This document shows, in pieces, positions 17,729 through 25,518 of a stretch of DNA of 64,000 nt (its first letter is position 1; the number at the start of each line of letters is the position of its first letter). This stretch comes from Bacillota bacterium. GTDB taxonomy: Bacteria > Bacillota > Clostridia > Christensenellales > UMGS416. The position numbers were made by a program, and so were the translations under genes. Under the pieces are notes generated by a model. That model did not search any database. It had not been told where the DNA came from and worked only from the letters and a program-made list of their open reading frames with translations. The DNA is taken from the NCBI GenBank assembly GCA_023398815.1, contig JAEWRW010000046.1, forward strand, positions 135,969-199,968. The letters run 5' to 3'.

Positions 17729-18565
17729 TCAATGCAATGGCGATGTGTCAAACTGGCGGGCCACAGCAGCTTCTGCCTCGGCACGCCGTGCCATAGCCCG
17801 GCGGAAGAGTTCGTCCAGCACCTTCGGCAATCCATCGCGCAGGGCAGTAAGCCCCGCCTCCGTCACGCCGCCGCGGGGCGCTGTCCGCGCCACGATGGTG
17901 TTGAGATCCATGCCCCGGTCCACCGCCAGCCGCGCCGTGCCCAGCATCGTCTCCACCAGCAGTTCCTCGGCCCGGTTGGCGTCCAAGCAATCGCTGTGGC
18001 GCAGGGCGGCGGCCGCCATCTCCTGCAGCAACGCCGCCAGGAAGCCCGGCATGCAGCTGGTGAGGTTGCTGGCCATGGCGAAGGCATCCTCCGCCAGCAC
18101 CTGCACGGCGCCAATCTTCTCAAAGAGCCGCTCCACGGCGATGCGCTCCACCGGCCGCACCACGTCGTTGTGGCACACCAGCGTCACCCCAGACCCCAAC
18201 AGGGACGGCAGCGACGGTATCGCCCGGCTGAGCGGCCCGCGGTGAAAGAGCCCCAGGGCGCGGAGCGGCAGCGAGCCCACCACGCTCACCAAGTGCGCGT
18301 CAGCTGACAGCACGGGCGAGAGTTCCTCCAACACGGCGCGGGCTGCCGTGGGAGGCACGCACAGCAGCACCGTGCGCGCCTGTGCCGCCCGGCGGTTGTC
18401 GGTGTCCGTTTCAATGCCCGGGAACTGCTCCGCCGCCCGAGCCGCCCCCGAGGGGCTGCGTGTCGTCACAATGACGTCGTCCACCCGCAGCACACCGCTG
18501 ACCAGAAACTGTTCCAGCAGCATACTGCCCATGCTTCCATACCCAATGATTGCCGTCTTTGCCAT
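17729..18565 (-). CDS. Pyrroline-5-carboxylate reductase-like protein (ProC/ComER family)
   Basis: 278 aa. N-terminal Rossmann fold with AIIGYGSMGSMLLEQFL, then VVTTRSPSG; C-terminal helical dimer domain (TAPRGGVTEAGL) resembling the ProC GGxTxxGL block. Could be a true P5C reductase or the ComER-type paralogue of Firmicutes; no proA/proB neighbours decide it. GGAGGGTGAAC precedes ATG 18565; upstream in-frame ATGs would give an atypical extension. Confidence 0.82.
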   Translation of the reverse strand: MAKTAIIGYGSMGSMLLEQFLVSGVLRVDDVIVTTRSPSGAARAAEQFPGIETDTDNRRAAQARTVLLCVPPTAARAVLEELSPVLSADAHLVSVVGSLPLRALGLFHRGPLSRAIPSLPSLLGSGVTLVCHNDVVRPVERIAVERLFEKIGAVQVLAEDAFAMASNLTSCMPGFLAALLQEMAAAALRHSDCLDANRAEELLVETMLGTARLAVDRGMDLNTIVARTAPRGGVTEAGLTALRDGLPKVLDELFRRAMARRAEAEAAVARQFDTSPLH

Positions 18566-18678
18566 GTTCACCCTCCAAGCAGAACATTCTATGCGCACAT
18601 AAGCGCCTCCATGCACCGGAAGCATGCGGAGGAAAAGCATGATATAATGAATGCTATCTGACATAGGCGGAGGCAGCG

Positions 18679-19509
18679 ATGATCGAATTGCCGGAGGCCC
18701 ACGCGCTAGCCGCACAGTTGACCGACGCGCTTTCGGGCCGTGTCATCCGCTGGGCGCAGGCAGCCCAGACCCCACACAAGTTCGCCTTCCACTGGGGTGA
18801 TCCGGCAGGTTATGGCGCGCGCATGACCGGCCAGGCCATCGGCCCCGCCACTGCCTGCGGAGGCCGCATCCTGATGCCCGTGGGGCAGACGGACACGCTG
18901 ATGCTGGGCGACGGTGGCGAGCGGCTGCGCCTGCACCCCAGCGATGCCGACCTGCCAAACCGCCACCAGTTGGCGGCAGTCTTCGCCGATGGCGGGGCGT
19001 TCAGTGTGACCGTGCAGGGCTGGGGCATGGTGCGGCTGGTGCCCAATGGCGAACTGCCGAAAGCGCTGGATGGCATCGACCGCAAACCTTCGCCCTTGAG
19101 TGACGACTTTACACCGGAGTGGCTCCTGGCCCTGGCCGACGGGGTACGCGAGACCCCGCGCATGAGCGTGAAGGAGTTTCTGGCGGCGGGCCAGCGCATC
19201 CCGGGGTTGGGCAACGGGTGCCTGCAGGACATCCTGCTGGAGGCCGGCATGGACCCCCGCCGAAAGGCGGCGGACTGCAGCCGGGAGGAGCTCATTGCCC
19301 TCCACGGGTGCATGGTGTCGGTGCTGCGGCAAATGACTGACCAAGGCGGACGGGACACCGAAACCGATCTCCACGGCAACCCCGGCGGGTACCGCAAGCG
19401 GCTGGACGCCCGCAGTGTGGGCGGGCCTTGCCCCCGCTGCGGTGAGCCGATCGTCAAAATCGCGTTTATGGGGGGTGCGTGCTACCTCTGCCCCCATTGC
19501 CAACGGTAA
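18679..19509 (+). CDS. Fpg/Nei-family DNA glycosylase-like protein lacking the N-terminal proline
   Basis: 276 aa. N-terminus MIELPEA aligns with MPELPE of formamidopyrimidine-DNA glycosylases, but the catalytic Pro is Ile; the following Glu is kept. The helix-two-turn-helix block (IPGLGNGCLQDILLEAGMDP) and the zinc finger (C251, C254, C271, C274) are intact. Family members excise oxidised bases and nick DNA through a Schiff base on Pro; without it this protein may bind lesions or use another residue. Clostridial homologues with a MIEIPEA-type start are known to me, so this is unlikely to be an error. GGCGGAGGCAGCG precedes the ATG. A TATAAT at 18643-18648 may be its -10. Confidence 0.85.
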   Translation: MIELPEAHALAAQLTDALSGRVIRWAQAAQTPHKFAFHWGDPAGYGARMTGQAIGPATACGGRILMPVGQTDTLMLGDGGERLRLHPSDADLPNRHQLAAVFADGGAFSVTVQGWGMVRLVPNGELPKALDGIDRKPSPLSDDFTPEWLLALADGVRETPRMSVKEFLAAGQRIPGLGNGCLQDILLEAGMDPRRKAADCSREELIALHGCMVSVLRQMTDQGGRDTETDLHGNPGGYRKRLDARSVGGPCPRCGEPIVKIAFMGGACYLCPHCQR

Positions 19510-19522
19510 ACAAGGAGGCCAA

Positions 19523-20470
19523 ATGACCCGACAGACCGAACGGCGAGAAACGCCTTTGCCCCGCCCGTGGGTGGTGCGGCCCTGGCCGTTGCTGGCCGCG
19601 GCGCTGATGGCTGCCTGCCTGCTGCAGTTGGCGGCGGACGCGCTGGTGACACTGCTGGACGCGCTGGGCCAGCGCACCGGCGCGCTGACGGCAGCCAACG
19701 GTTTTTCGTGGTGCGTGGTGCTTGGGGCGGCGGCCGCCACGGTTTTCGGCTTCCGCTGGGCCCTGCGGGAGCAACACCGCATGGGGTTGGCGCGGGTCAG
19801 CCTGCGCCCCACTGCCCTGGCTGCGGCGGGCCTGCTGGTGGCGCTGGTGGCCGACCTGGGGATGGCGCTGCCACTGGGCGATGCCGCCGAGACCGCCAGC
19901 GGGGTGGCGGGGGTGTACTGGGCCGTGGCGGCATTGGGCATGCTGCGCTCCGCCCTGCCTCTCGCGCTGTTGGCCGGCCTGTTGCTGCCGGTGTTTCGGG
20001 GCCGCTGGGGCACCGCGCGGGCCATTGGCCTGCTGTGCCTGGCGCTCACGGCCGCGCAGTACGGCACGGCGTTGCTCTCTCACCTGATGCGCGAGGGGCT
20101 GCAGGCAGCTCTCCTGGGGCCAGAAATGAGCACCACAGGCGGGCAGGCACTCCTGCTAGGCCAACAGGCGCTGGCTCTGTTTGGCTGGTCACTGACGGCC
20201 CTGCTGCTGACCGCCATGTCCGGCGACCGTCTGCCCACCGCGCTGGCATGGCTGCTTGCCCTGCAGGCGGTCTTTGAGCGGCTGCTGCCGGGTAAGCTCG
20301 CCCTGCTGCTGACCGACCACGGTGGCCTGCCTCGGCTGGCACGGGAGTACGGCCCCTATGTCTTCGCCCACCTGGGGCCGCCGGCGCTGCTGGTGGGTTT
20401 GCTGCTGCTGCGGGTACTGTGGCTACGGGTACGGCGCGGCCATGCAAGTGAACGAGCCTTGCCCCGGTAA
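19523..20470 (+). CDS. Polytopic membrane protein, unknown function
   Basis: 315 aa with about seven hydrophobic segments rich in Leu and Ala, a basic N-terminus and a basic C-terminus (LRVRRGHASERALPR). I do not recognise the family. AAGGAGGCC precedes ATG 19523, only 13 nt after the glycosylase gene, so they are cotranscribed. Confidence 0.75.
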   Translation: MTRQTERRETPLPRPWVVRPWPLLAAALMAACLLQLAADALVTLLDALGQRTGALTAANGFSWCVVLGAAAATVFGFRWALREQHRMGLARVSLRPTALAAAGLLVALVADLGMALPLGDAAETASGVAGVYWAVAALGMLRSALPLALLAGLLLPVFRGRWGTARAIGLLCLALTAAQYGTALLSHLMREGLQAALLGPEMSTTGGQALLLGQQALALFGWSLTALLLTAMSGDRLPTALAWLLALQAVFERLLPGKLALLLTDHGGLPRLAREYGPYVFAHLGPPALLVGLLLLRVLWLRVRRGHASERALPR

Positions 20471-20526
20471 AGCACCTGCCAACACGTTTGCGTGGGATCG
20501 TGATCTTCCAGCGCAACAATGATAAA

Positions 20527-20549
20527 AAAGGCCGTCCCATCGGGACGGC
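20527..20549 (+). terminator. Terminator after the membrane-protein gene
   Basis: GCCGTCCC-ATC-GGGACGGC hairpin preceded by an A tract. The same 20-nt core recurs at 20798-20817. Confidence 0.65.
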
Positions 20550-20600
20550 GACACAACCTGCTTACAAACCATTTGAAAGAACATCTGGGAACGAACCGCC

Positions 20601-20796
20601 CGCCGATTCATTCGGCGTGAGGAAAGACAAGGCCAGCACGAGCAGAAGAAAAACGCCCGAAGGCGCAACGTATCCTTAGAAACTCGCATGAGAGTTGAGA
20701 TTTGTGATCGGTCGGCGACATGTGCGGCGACCATTCTGGCCATAACGAGAACAAGAACTCTGAATCGCGTCTGTCGCAACAGCGGCAGACGCGAAA
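20601..20796 (-). repeat. Three-hairpin structured repeat, copy C
   Basis: Read on the minus strand: TTTCGCGTCTGCCGCTG at 20780-20796, hairpin 1 at 20766-20793 (CGCGTCTG/CAGACGCG), hairpin 2 at 20710-20732 (GGTCG/CGACC), a CTCATGCGAG module, and hairpin 3 at 20601-20617 (CGCCGA-ATGAA-TCGGCG). It lies immediately downstream of the rplL terminator in the direction of rplL transcription and fills the gap between two near-identical terminators. Confidence 0.8.
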
Positions 20797-20820
20797 GGCC
20801 GTCCCATCGGGACGGCCTTT
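20794..20820 (-). terminator. Terminator of the rplJ-rplL operon
   Basis: AAAGGCCGTCCC-ATC-GGGACGGCCTTT, a perfect 12-bp stem ending in a T run on the minus strand, 21 nt after the rplL stop. Confidence 0.85.
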
Positions 20821-20840
20821 GACGATCGAATAGGGGCTAA

Positions 20841-21215
20841 TTACTTGATCTTGACGGTGGCGCCAACTTCGTCGAGCTTCGCCTTGATGGCTTCGGCTTC
20901 GGCCTTCGGCACAGCGGTCTTGACCGGGTTGGGGGCGTTGTCGACCAGGTCCTTGGCTTCCTTCAGGCCCAGGCTGGTGATTTCGCGGACAACCTTGATG
21001 ACCTTGATCTTGTCAGCGCCGGCAGCTTCCAGCACGACGTCAAACTCGGTCTTCTCTTCCTCAGCGGGGGCGGCGGCGGCAGCAGCCGGAGCGGCGGCCA
21101 CGGCCACGGGGGCGGCGGCGCTCACGCCGAAGATCTCCTCCAGGTCCTTGACCAGCTGGGAAAGCTCGAGAACGTTCATCGCCTTGATGGCTTCGATAAT
21201 CTGCTGTCTATCCAT
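20841..21215 (-). CDS. rplL: 50S ribosomal protein bL12 (L7/L12)
   Basis: 124 aa. N-terminal dimerisation helices (IIEAIKAMNVLELSQLVKDL), an Ala-rich hinge at about 38-55, and the conserved C-terminal factor-binding domain (KIKVIKVVREITSLGLKEAK). Multiple copies form the stalk that recruits translation GTPases. Lies 43 nt after rplJ, with which it is cotranscribed. Confidence 0.98.
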   Translation of the reverse strand: MDRQQIIEAIKAMNVLELSQLVKDLEEIFGVSAAAPVAVAAAPAAAAAAPAEEEKTEFDVVLEAAGADKIKVIKVVREITSLGLKEAKDLVDNAPNPVKTAVPKAEAEAIKAKLDEVGATVKIK

Positions 21216-21258
21216 GTTGACAAATCCTCTCTTTCAAATATAAGGCAGGGTGTTTGGG

Positions 21259-21807
21259 TCAGGCGGTCTGTTCCTTCTGATCCTTGACGGCGTTGAGCGC
21301 GCAGACCAGCGCGCGGGCCGGGCCGTTGAGGATGCCGACGAAGTTGCTGATGGGCGCGTTCATCGTACCCAGCAACTTGGCCACCAGCACTTCCTTGCTG
21401 GGGATGTCGGAGAGCTCCTGCACCTGGTTGGCGTCGAGGAACGACTTGCCCACCAGGCCGCACTTGAGCTTCAGGTGGTTGGGCTTGCGGGCGGCTTCCG
21501 TCTTCTTAATGTAGTCGGTCAGCAGCTTCGCCGGGGTCGTCGGGTCGTCATACCCGAAGGCCACCGCGGTCGTTCCCTTCAGGAACGGGTCCAGCCCAGC
21601 GATCTCCAGTTCGTTGGCGGCGCGGTTGACTAGGGTGTTTTTAAGCACCTTGTACTCCACGTTGCCACCGCGCAGCTGGTTGCGCAGGTCAGTCACATCC
21701 AGCACGTTCATGCCGGCGTATTCCACCAGCACCACACCACTGGCGCGGCTCAGCCTGTCTTTGATCTCGGTAACTTCCGTCACCTTGGCGTCACGATTTG
21801 CGGACAT
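21259..21807 (-). CDS. rplJ: 50S ribosomal protein uL10
   Basis: 182 aa. Typical N-terminus (TEIKDRLSRASGVVLVEYAG) and central RNA-binding part, C-terminal helix for L12 dimers. The base of the ribosomal stalk and autoregulator of its operon. Start ATG 21807 has GGAGGAGGTGA; a longer in-frame reading runs back into the leader and is not used. Confidence 0.97.
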   Translation of the reverse strand: MSANRDAKVTEVTEIKDRLSRASGVVLVEYAGMNVLDVTDLRNQLRGGNVEYKVLKNTLVNRAANELEIAGLDPFLKGTTAVAFGYDDPTTPAKLLTDYIKKTEAARKPNHLKLKCGLVGKSFLDANQVQELSDIPSKEVLVAKLLGTMNAPISNFVGILNGPARALVCALNAVKDQKEQTA

Positions 21808-21835
21808 TGTTTGATTCACCTCCTCCTGTCGTTGG

Positions 21836-21966
21836 TGTGCCGACAGGGGCATACAAAAAGCCCCCGTGCAAGGTTGCAGCACAGGGGCGTGAGCGCATTT
21901 CCAAGCCTCTCAACCTCGGCAGGCGAGTTTAAGCGGCGAACCGCACCTGCTGTCTGTAGCTGAACA
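21836..21966 (-). ncRNA. L10 leader (r-protein autoregulatory element with attenuator)
   Basis: Between promoter and rplJ the minus strand carries the conserved L10-leader elements GACAGCAGGTGC and CCTGCCGAGGT. They are followed by an attenuator hairpin (about 21857-21888: GCCCC...GGGGC then TTTTTGT). In Firmicutes, L10(L12)4 binds this leader and favours termination. Boundaries are approximate. Confidence 0.85.
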
Positions 21967-21981
21967 CTTTCAAGCAGGTGA

Positions 21982-22010
21982 ATTATATAGAAACCCACAA
22001 GTCTTGTCAA
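21982..22010 (-). promoter_or_regulatory. Consensus promoter of rplJ-rplL
   Basis: TTGACA (22005-22010), exactly 17-bp spacer, TATAAT (21982-21987) on the minus strand: full consensus, fitting a highly expressed ribosomal operon. Confidence 0.88.
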
Positions 22011-22081
22011 GAGGCTCTGCCGAAAAAACGCGCAAGTGCCAAAGCCTCGCGAAACTTTGTGCCAAAGAGGTGGGAAACCCC

Positions 22082-22110
22082 TTGCCAAGCGGCGCGCGGA
22101 ATGATAAAAT
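22082..22110 (+). promoter_or_regulatory. Promoter of rpmB
   Basis: TTGCCA (22082-22087), 17-bp spacer, TAAAAT (22105-22110), diverging from the rplJ promoter. ATG of rpmB is 45 nt downstream. Confidence 0.65.
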
Positions 22111-22154
22111 AGCTTCTGCTTTGCAATGAAGCTCCATCGAAGGAGGTGTTTCCC

Positions 22155-22352
22155 ATGGCATATAAGTGTGAGATCTGTGGCAAGAAGTCCGTGCACGGCA
22201 ACAGCGTCAGCCACTCCCACATCGCGACGAAGCGCACCTGGAAGCCCAACATCCAGCGTATCCGCGCCATCGTGGACGGCGCGCCCCAGCGCGTGTACGT
22301 CTGCACGCGTTGCATTCGCTCCGGCAAGGTGCAGCGCAACGTAAACGTCTAA
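22155..22352 (+). CDS. rpmB: 50S ribosomal protein bL28
   Basis: 65 aa, normal length. Retains the zinc-binding form: CEIC near the N-terminus and CTRC near the C-terminus. SHSHIATKRTWKPN is the conserved core. GGAGGTGTTTCCC precedes ATG 22155; a codon triplet 9 nt upstream (giving MFP) is less likely. Confidence 0.97.
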   Translation: MAYKCEICGKKSVHGNSVSHSHIATKRTWKPNIQRIRAIVDGAPQRVYVCTRCIRSGKVQRNVNV

Positions 22353-22371
22353 GCAGGAACGCAGTTCATCT

Positions 22372-22402
22372 CAGCGCCGTCCAGCAGGCCGGCGCTGTTT
22401 TG
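22372..22402 (+). terminator. Terminator after rpmB
   Basis: CAGCGCCG pairs with CGGCGCTG across TCCAGCAGGC and is followed by TTTTGTT. Confidence 0.75.
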
Positions 22403-22431
22403 TTGTCTGTTTTTGCTTCCCCCTGCCCTGC

Positions 22432-22608
22432 TTAGTGCAGCAGGATGCACCCCAGCACCACCAGCCCCGCCCCCAGCACGGCCAGCCACAATCCCACGGG
22501 CACAAAGATCATGAGCAGCACCACGCCTACGATGATGAATGTCAGCCCCAGCCACCCCTTGTAGGGGTTGCAGGCCCGGATGCAAGCCTGTTTGATGTTG
22601 CGGAACAA
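22432..22608 (-). CDS. Small membrane protein, TTG start
   Basis: 58 aa. Reading from TTG 22608 gives LFRNIKQACIRACNPYKGW, then two closely spaced hydrophobic segments (LTFIIVGVVLLMIFVP and LWLAVLGAGLVVLGCILL) and a stop. GAGGGGGG lies 6 nt upstream of the TTG; there is no ATG in frame. It has the character of a real two-helix membrane protein: basic cytoplasmic start, helix-turn-helix hairpin. It is convergent with rpmB and close to the MarR gene. No family assigned. Confidence 0.65.
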   Translation of the reverse strand: MFRNIKQACIRACNPYKGWLGLTFIIVGVVLLMIFVPVGLWLAVLGAGLVVLGCILLH

Positions 22609-22674
22609 AGCAATCCCCCCTCGCCTACTACTATCATACGCGCGGGGGGCTCCACAGTGACCATGGATGTTGAA

Positions 22675-23172
22675 TCAGGGTTCGGAGGGTAGCTCGCGGG
22701 CCAAGCCCTTGCGCCCGGCCTGCTCCTCGGCCAACTCGCGGAAGAAGCGATCCAGCTGGGAGAGTCCTTCCAACAGCGCGGGGCGGTGTTCCAGGTCCAG
22801 CTCCTCAAACATGGACTGCACCAGGCGGCTGTGGAACCGCTCGTGGGCCTCGTAGGCCGCCACGCCGTTCTCAGTCAGGGCAATCTCCACCCGGCGACGA
22901 TCCTGCCGGGCGCGTTTGCGGTCGAGAAAGCCTTTCTCCACCAGGCGGTTGACGGACACCGTCAGCGTGGGCAGCGTGATACGCAGCCGCCGGGCGACCT
23001 CCCCCATCTGCTGGCTTGAGGCCTTTCCCACGGCCTCCAGAATGTGCATCTCACTCATGGTGAGCGGTGTCGGCCCCAGGCTGGCGATGGCCTTCTGCTC
23101 CAGCTTCAGCACGTCAAAAAAGACCTCCACCAGCAGATCGTTGACCATCGTTTTGTAGTCGTCGCCGTGCAT
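22675..23172 (-). CDS. MarR-family transcriptional regulator
   Basis: 165 aa. Winged helix with MSEMHILEAVGKASSQQMGEV, ARRLRITLPTLTVSVNRLVEKG and the wing RARQDRRRVEIALTENG (RxxxDRR). Binds DNA as a dimer, usually released by small lipophilic or metal ligands. Start ATG 23172 has GGAGGGAATGGC. A weak TGTATCGTTACAA-like AT-rich dyad lies just upstream (about 23231-23245). Confidence 0.88.
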   Translation of the reverse strand: MHGDDYKTMVNDLLVEVFFDVLKLEQKAIASLGPTPLTMSEMHILEAVGKASSQQMGEVARRLRITLPTLTVSVNRLVEKGFLDRKRARQDRRRVEIALTENGVAAYEAHERFHSRLVQSMFEELDLEHRPALLEGLSQLDRFFRELAEEQAGRKGLARELPSEP

Positions 23173-23237
23173 GCCATTCCCTCCGGTTGCTGCCAGCGGC
23201 AATGCCGCCTGACGCCTCGCCTTGCCCATTTGTATCG

Positions 23238-23709
23238 TTACAATGCTCTGTACTTTATATAATCAGTAAGCGCATCAAATGTCAACCGCGGAAACGGAAA
23301 CCAATTCGTTTCGTACCATTCGACGTCGATCTTTGAGAACTCTCTCCACACCTCACGGGCAAACGCCCTAGCCTGCGTCTCCATCCCCATCACCGTTTGT
23401 TCGGTCTTGGCGGCGGACAGTGCTGTGGAAGTCGCACCGATGTAGCGAAACCCATCTCCCGCCAACCGATCTATTACGATGCGGAGAAGCGACCCATCGC
23501 AATGGGTGCCCATGCGGTACGCTTCCGACTCCCCATTGAGGCAGAGGAATCCATCAACCGACTGACCAGTCACCAGCCGATGCGCCAACAAAACCAGCTG
23601 TTCTGGCACATCGATTTCACCATACCGGGAACAGGAAGCGGAAAACTCCTCCCTCCCATTTGAGGGTGAAGTGAAACCAACCCGCCGAGACTTCATCGAT
23701 GCGGAACAT
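23238..23709 (-). CDS. Conserved hypothetical protein, apparently frameshifted near its N-terminus
   Basis: Two frames join into one plausible protein. From ATG 23709 (AAGGGAGGGGTGGGA upstream) the frame gives MFRIDEVSAGWFHFTLKWEG and then soon stops. The next frame over begins EFSASCSRYGEIDVPEQL and continues to 23238. Dropping one G within GGGAGGGAGGAG (about 23646-23658) would fuse them into about 156 aa. The MFRIDE-GWF start and the SAS-PEQLL block recall small Firmicutes hypotheticals, but no function is known. It could be a real frameshift mutation, a sequencing error in a G-rich run, or recoding. A conventional gene call would start at an ATG further upstream (23747) and give a non-family N-terminus. 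Confidence 0.6.
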
Positions 23710-23792
23710 TCCCACCCCTCCCTTCTCAGTAATCTTAATAATACCACATCATTCGCGGTGGCCCGCTCTGTCGGTGATCCTCGTCTCCATAG

Positions 23793-23798
23793 TATAAT
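23793..23798 (+). promoter_or_regulatory. Possible -10 element upstream of the MacA-like gene
   Basis: TATAAT about 140 nt before the adaptor gene; no convincing -35 is visible. Nothing else is recognised in 23800-23940. Confidence 0.3.
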
Positions 23799-23940
23799 GA
23801 ATGTTCAACGGGTGACGGATAGGTTTGAGCAACGTTTCATGGCGCGTTCACAGATTGTTCATAATAAGTCAGTAGTCTGAGAGCAGAACGGTTACGGAGC
23901 TGTGCCGCGACCAGTGTTCTGTGCATAGTTGGAGGTTAAG

Positions 23941-25518
23941 ATGAAAAAACGAACGATGAGACGAGTGGTCATCGCCGTGTTGGCGGTGGCCGTTGTGGTG
24001 GTGGCGGCGGTGGCGCTGCTGCGGCCGCGAGCCAGCGTGATGACCAGCCAGCAGTACAAGGCCGTGGACGTGGCGCGGGGCGACCTGCAGGTGACCGTGC
24101 ATGGCTCCGGTGCGCTGGAGCCCATTGACACCCAGAACGTGCACGCCCCCGCCAACGGCGAGGCGCAGGCCGTTCTGGTGCAGGATGGCGACAGGGTAAC
24201 CAAGGGCCAGGCGATCGCCGTACTGAAGGACGACACCCTGGAGGACACGATTGCAGACCTGAAGCAGGAGATCGTGACCCAGGATGCCACCGTGGCCGCC
24301 ACCATGGCCGGCACGGGCAGCAAGACGCTCACCGCACCGGTCAAGGGGCGGGTCAAAGCCATCTACACCGCCGAGGACGAGGACGTGCAGAAGGCCATGA
24401 GCGCCGACCAGGCGCTGCTGCTGCTCTCCACCGACGGGCGGATGAAGGTGGAGTTCACCCCCGCCGCCGGTGTAACGGTGAAGCCCGGCCAGCCGGTGAC
24501 CGTGAAGATTGGCAAGAAGTCTGTTGACGGCTTCATGCAGGACGTGCCCGATGGAACGAATACGACGGCTGTTGTGCTCCTGGAGGACGACACCTTTTCC
24601 GTGGGCAAGGCTGCCCAGGTGGTGGCTGAGGACGGCACGACGCTGGGCAAGGGCAAGCTCGCCGTCAACCGCCCCCTGCTCATCACCGCCTACTCCGGCA
24701 CGGTGGATCGGCTGTACGTGGAGGTTGGCGACGAGGTGAAGGCCGGGAAGCGCCTGGTGCGGTTGGATGGTGCCGTGCTGAACGCCAGCTACGAGGCTCA
24801 GCTGGTAAAGCGCCAGCAGCTGCAGGACGACCTGAACGACGCCTACGCCGACCTGGCCGCGCTCACCATCACCGCGCCCTGTGACGGCGTGGTGTCCGGT
24901 CTCACGCTGAAGGCGGGCGACACGGTGGCCGACGGCACAGCCCTCTGCACGGTGCAGGATGTGTCGGGCTTCCAGCTGGTGATCGCCGCTGACGAACTGG
25001 ACGTGCCCTCCATCGCCGTGGGGCAGACGGCCACGGTGACCATTGACGCCCTACCGGGCCAGACCGCCGCCGCTACGGTCACACGCATTTCGCCCCTGGG
25101 CGTCAAGGCCAACGACATCACGACCTATGACGTGACGCTGACGGTGGACGCCCCGGCCGGCGCGCTGGCCACGATGACGGCCTCGGCCGACATCCTGACC
25201 CAGGAGAGCAAAAACGCTCTGCTGGTGCCGGTGGAGGCACTAGTGAACGAACTGGGCAAGAGCTACGTGTGGGGCACGCTGCCCGGCGACCTGGGGGTGA
25301 CGGGCGACGCCAAAGCCGCCGAGGGGCAGGAGCGAAAGAAGATTGAAGTGACGACGGGCCTTGTCAACGACAGCCAGGCCGAAGTGCTGACCGGGCTTGC
25401 CGAGGGTGACGCCGTGGCGCTGCCGCTGACCCAGGGCGATGGCATCGCCCAGTACTTTGGCGGCGGGCAGGGCGGCGGCATGACACAGGGTGCGGCCACC
25501 GACGGGAGCGACCAGTGA
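23941..25518 (+). CDS. MacA/HlyD-type efflux adaptor protein
   Basis: 525 aa. N-terminal transmembrane anchor at about residues 6-28, then repeated biotinyl-lipoyl-like segments (GSGALEPIDTQNVHAPANG, and AYSGTVDRLYVEVGDEVKAG), a short coiled coil (AQLVKRQQLQDDLNDAYADL), and a beta-barrel/MP domain. Adaptor for the ABC exporter encoded next. Longer than most Firmicutes MacA-like proteins because the lipoyl part appears twice. GGAGGTTAAG abuts ATG 23941. The stop overlaps the ATPase start by 1 nt (TGATG). Confidence 0.88.
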   Translation: MKKRTMRRVVIAVLAVAVVVVAAVALLRPRASVMTSQQYKAVDVARGDLQVTVHGSGALEPIDTQNVHAPANGEAQAVLVQDGDRVTKGQAIAVLKDDTLEDTIADLKQEIVTQDATVAATMAGTGSKTLTAPVKGRVKAIYTAEDEDVQKAMSADQALLLLSTDGRMKVEFTPAAGVTVKPGQPVTVKIGKKSVDGFMQDVPDGTNTTAVVLLEDDTFSVGKAAQVVAEDGTTLGKGKLAVNRPLLITAYSGTVDRLYVEVGDEVKAGKRLVRLDGAVLNASYEAQLVKRQQLQDDLNDAYADLAALTITAPCDGVVSGLTLKAGDTVADGTALCTVQDVSGFQLVIAADELDVPSIAVGQTATVTIDALPGQTAAATVTRISPLGVKANDITTYDVTLTVDAPAGALATMTASADILTQESKNALLVPVEALVNELGKSYVWGTLPGDLGVTGDAKAAEGQERKKIEVTTGLVNDSQAEVLTGLAEGDAVALPLTQGDGIAQYFGGGQGGGMTQGAATDGSDQ

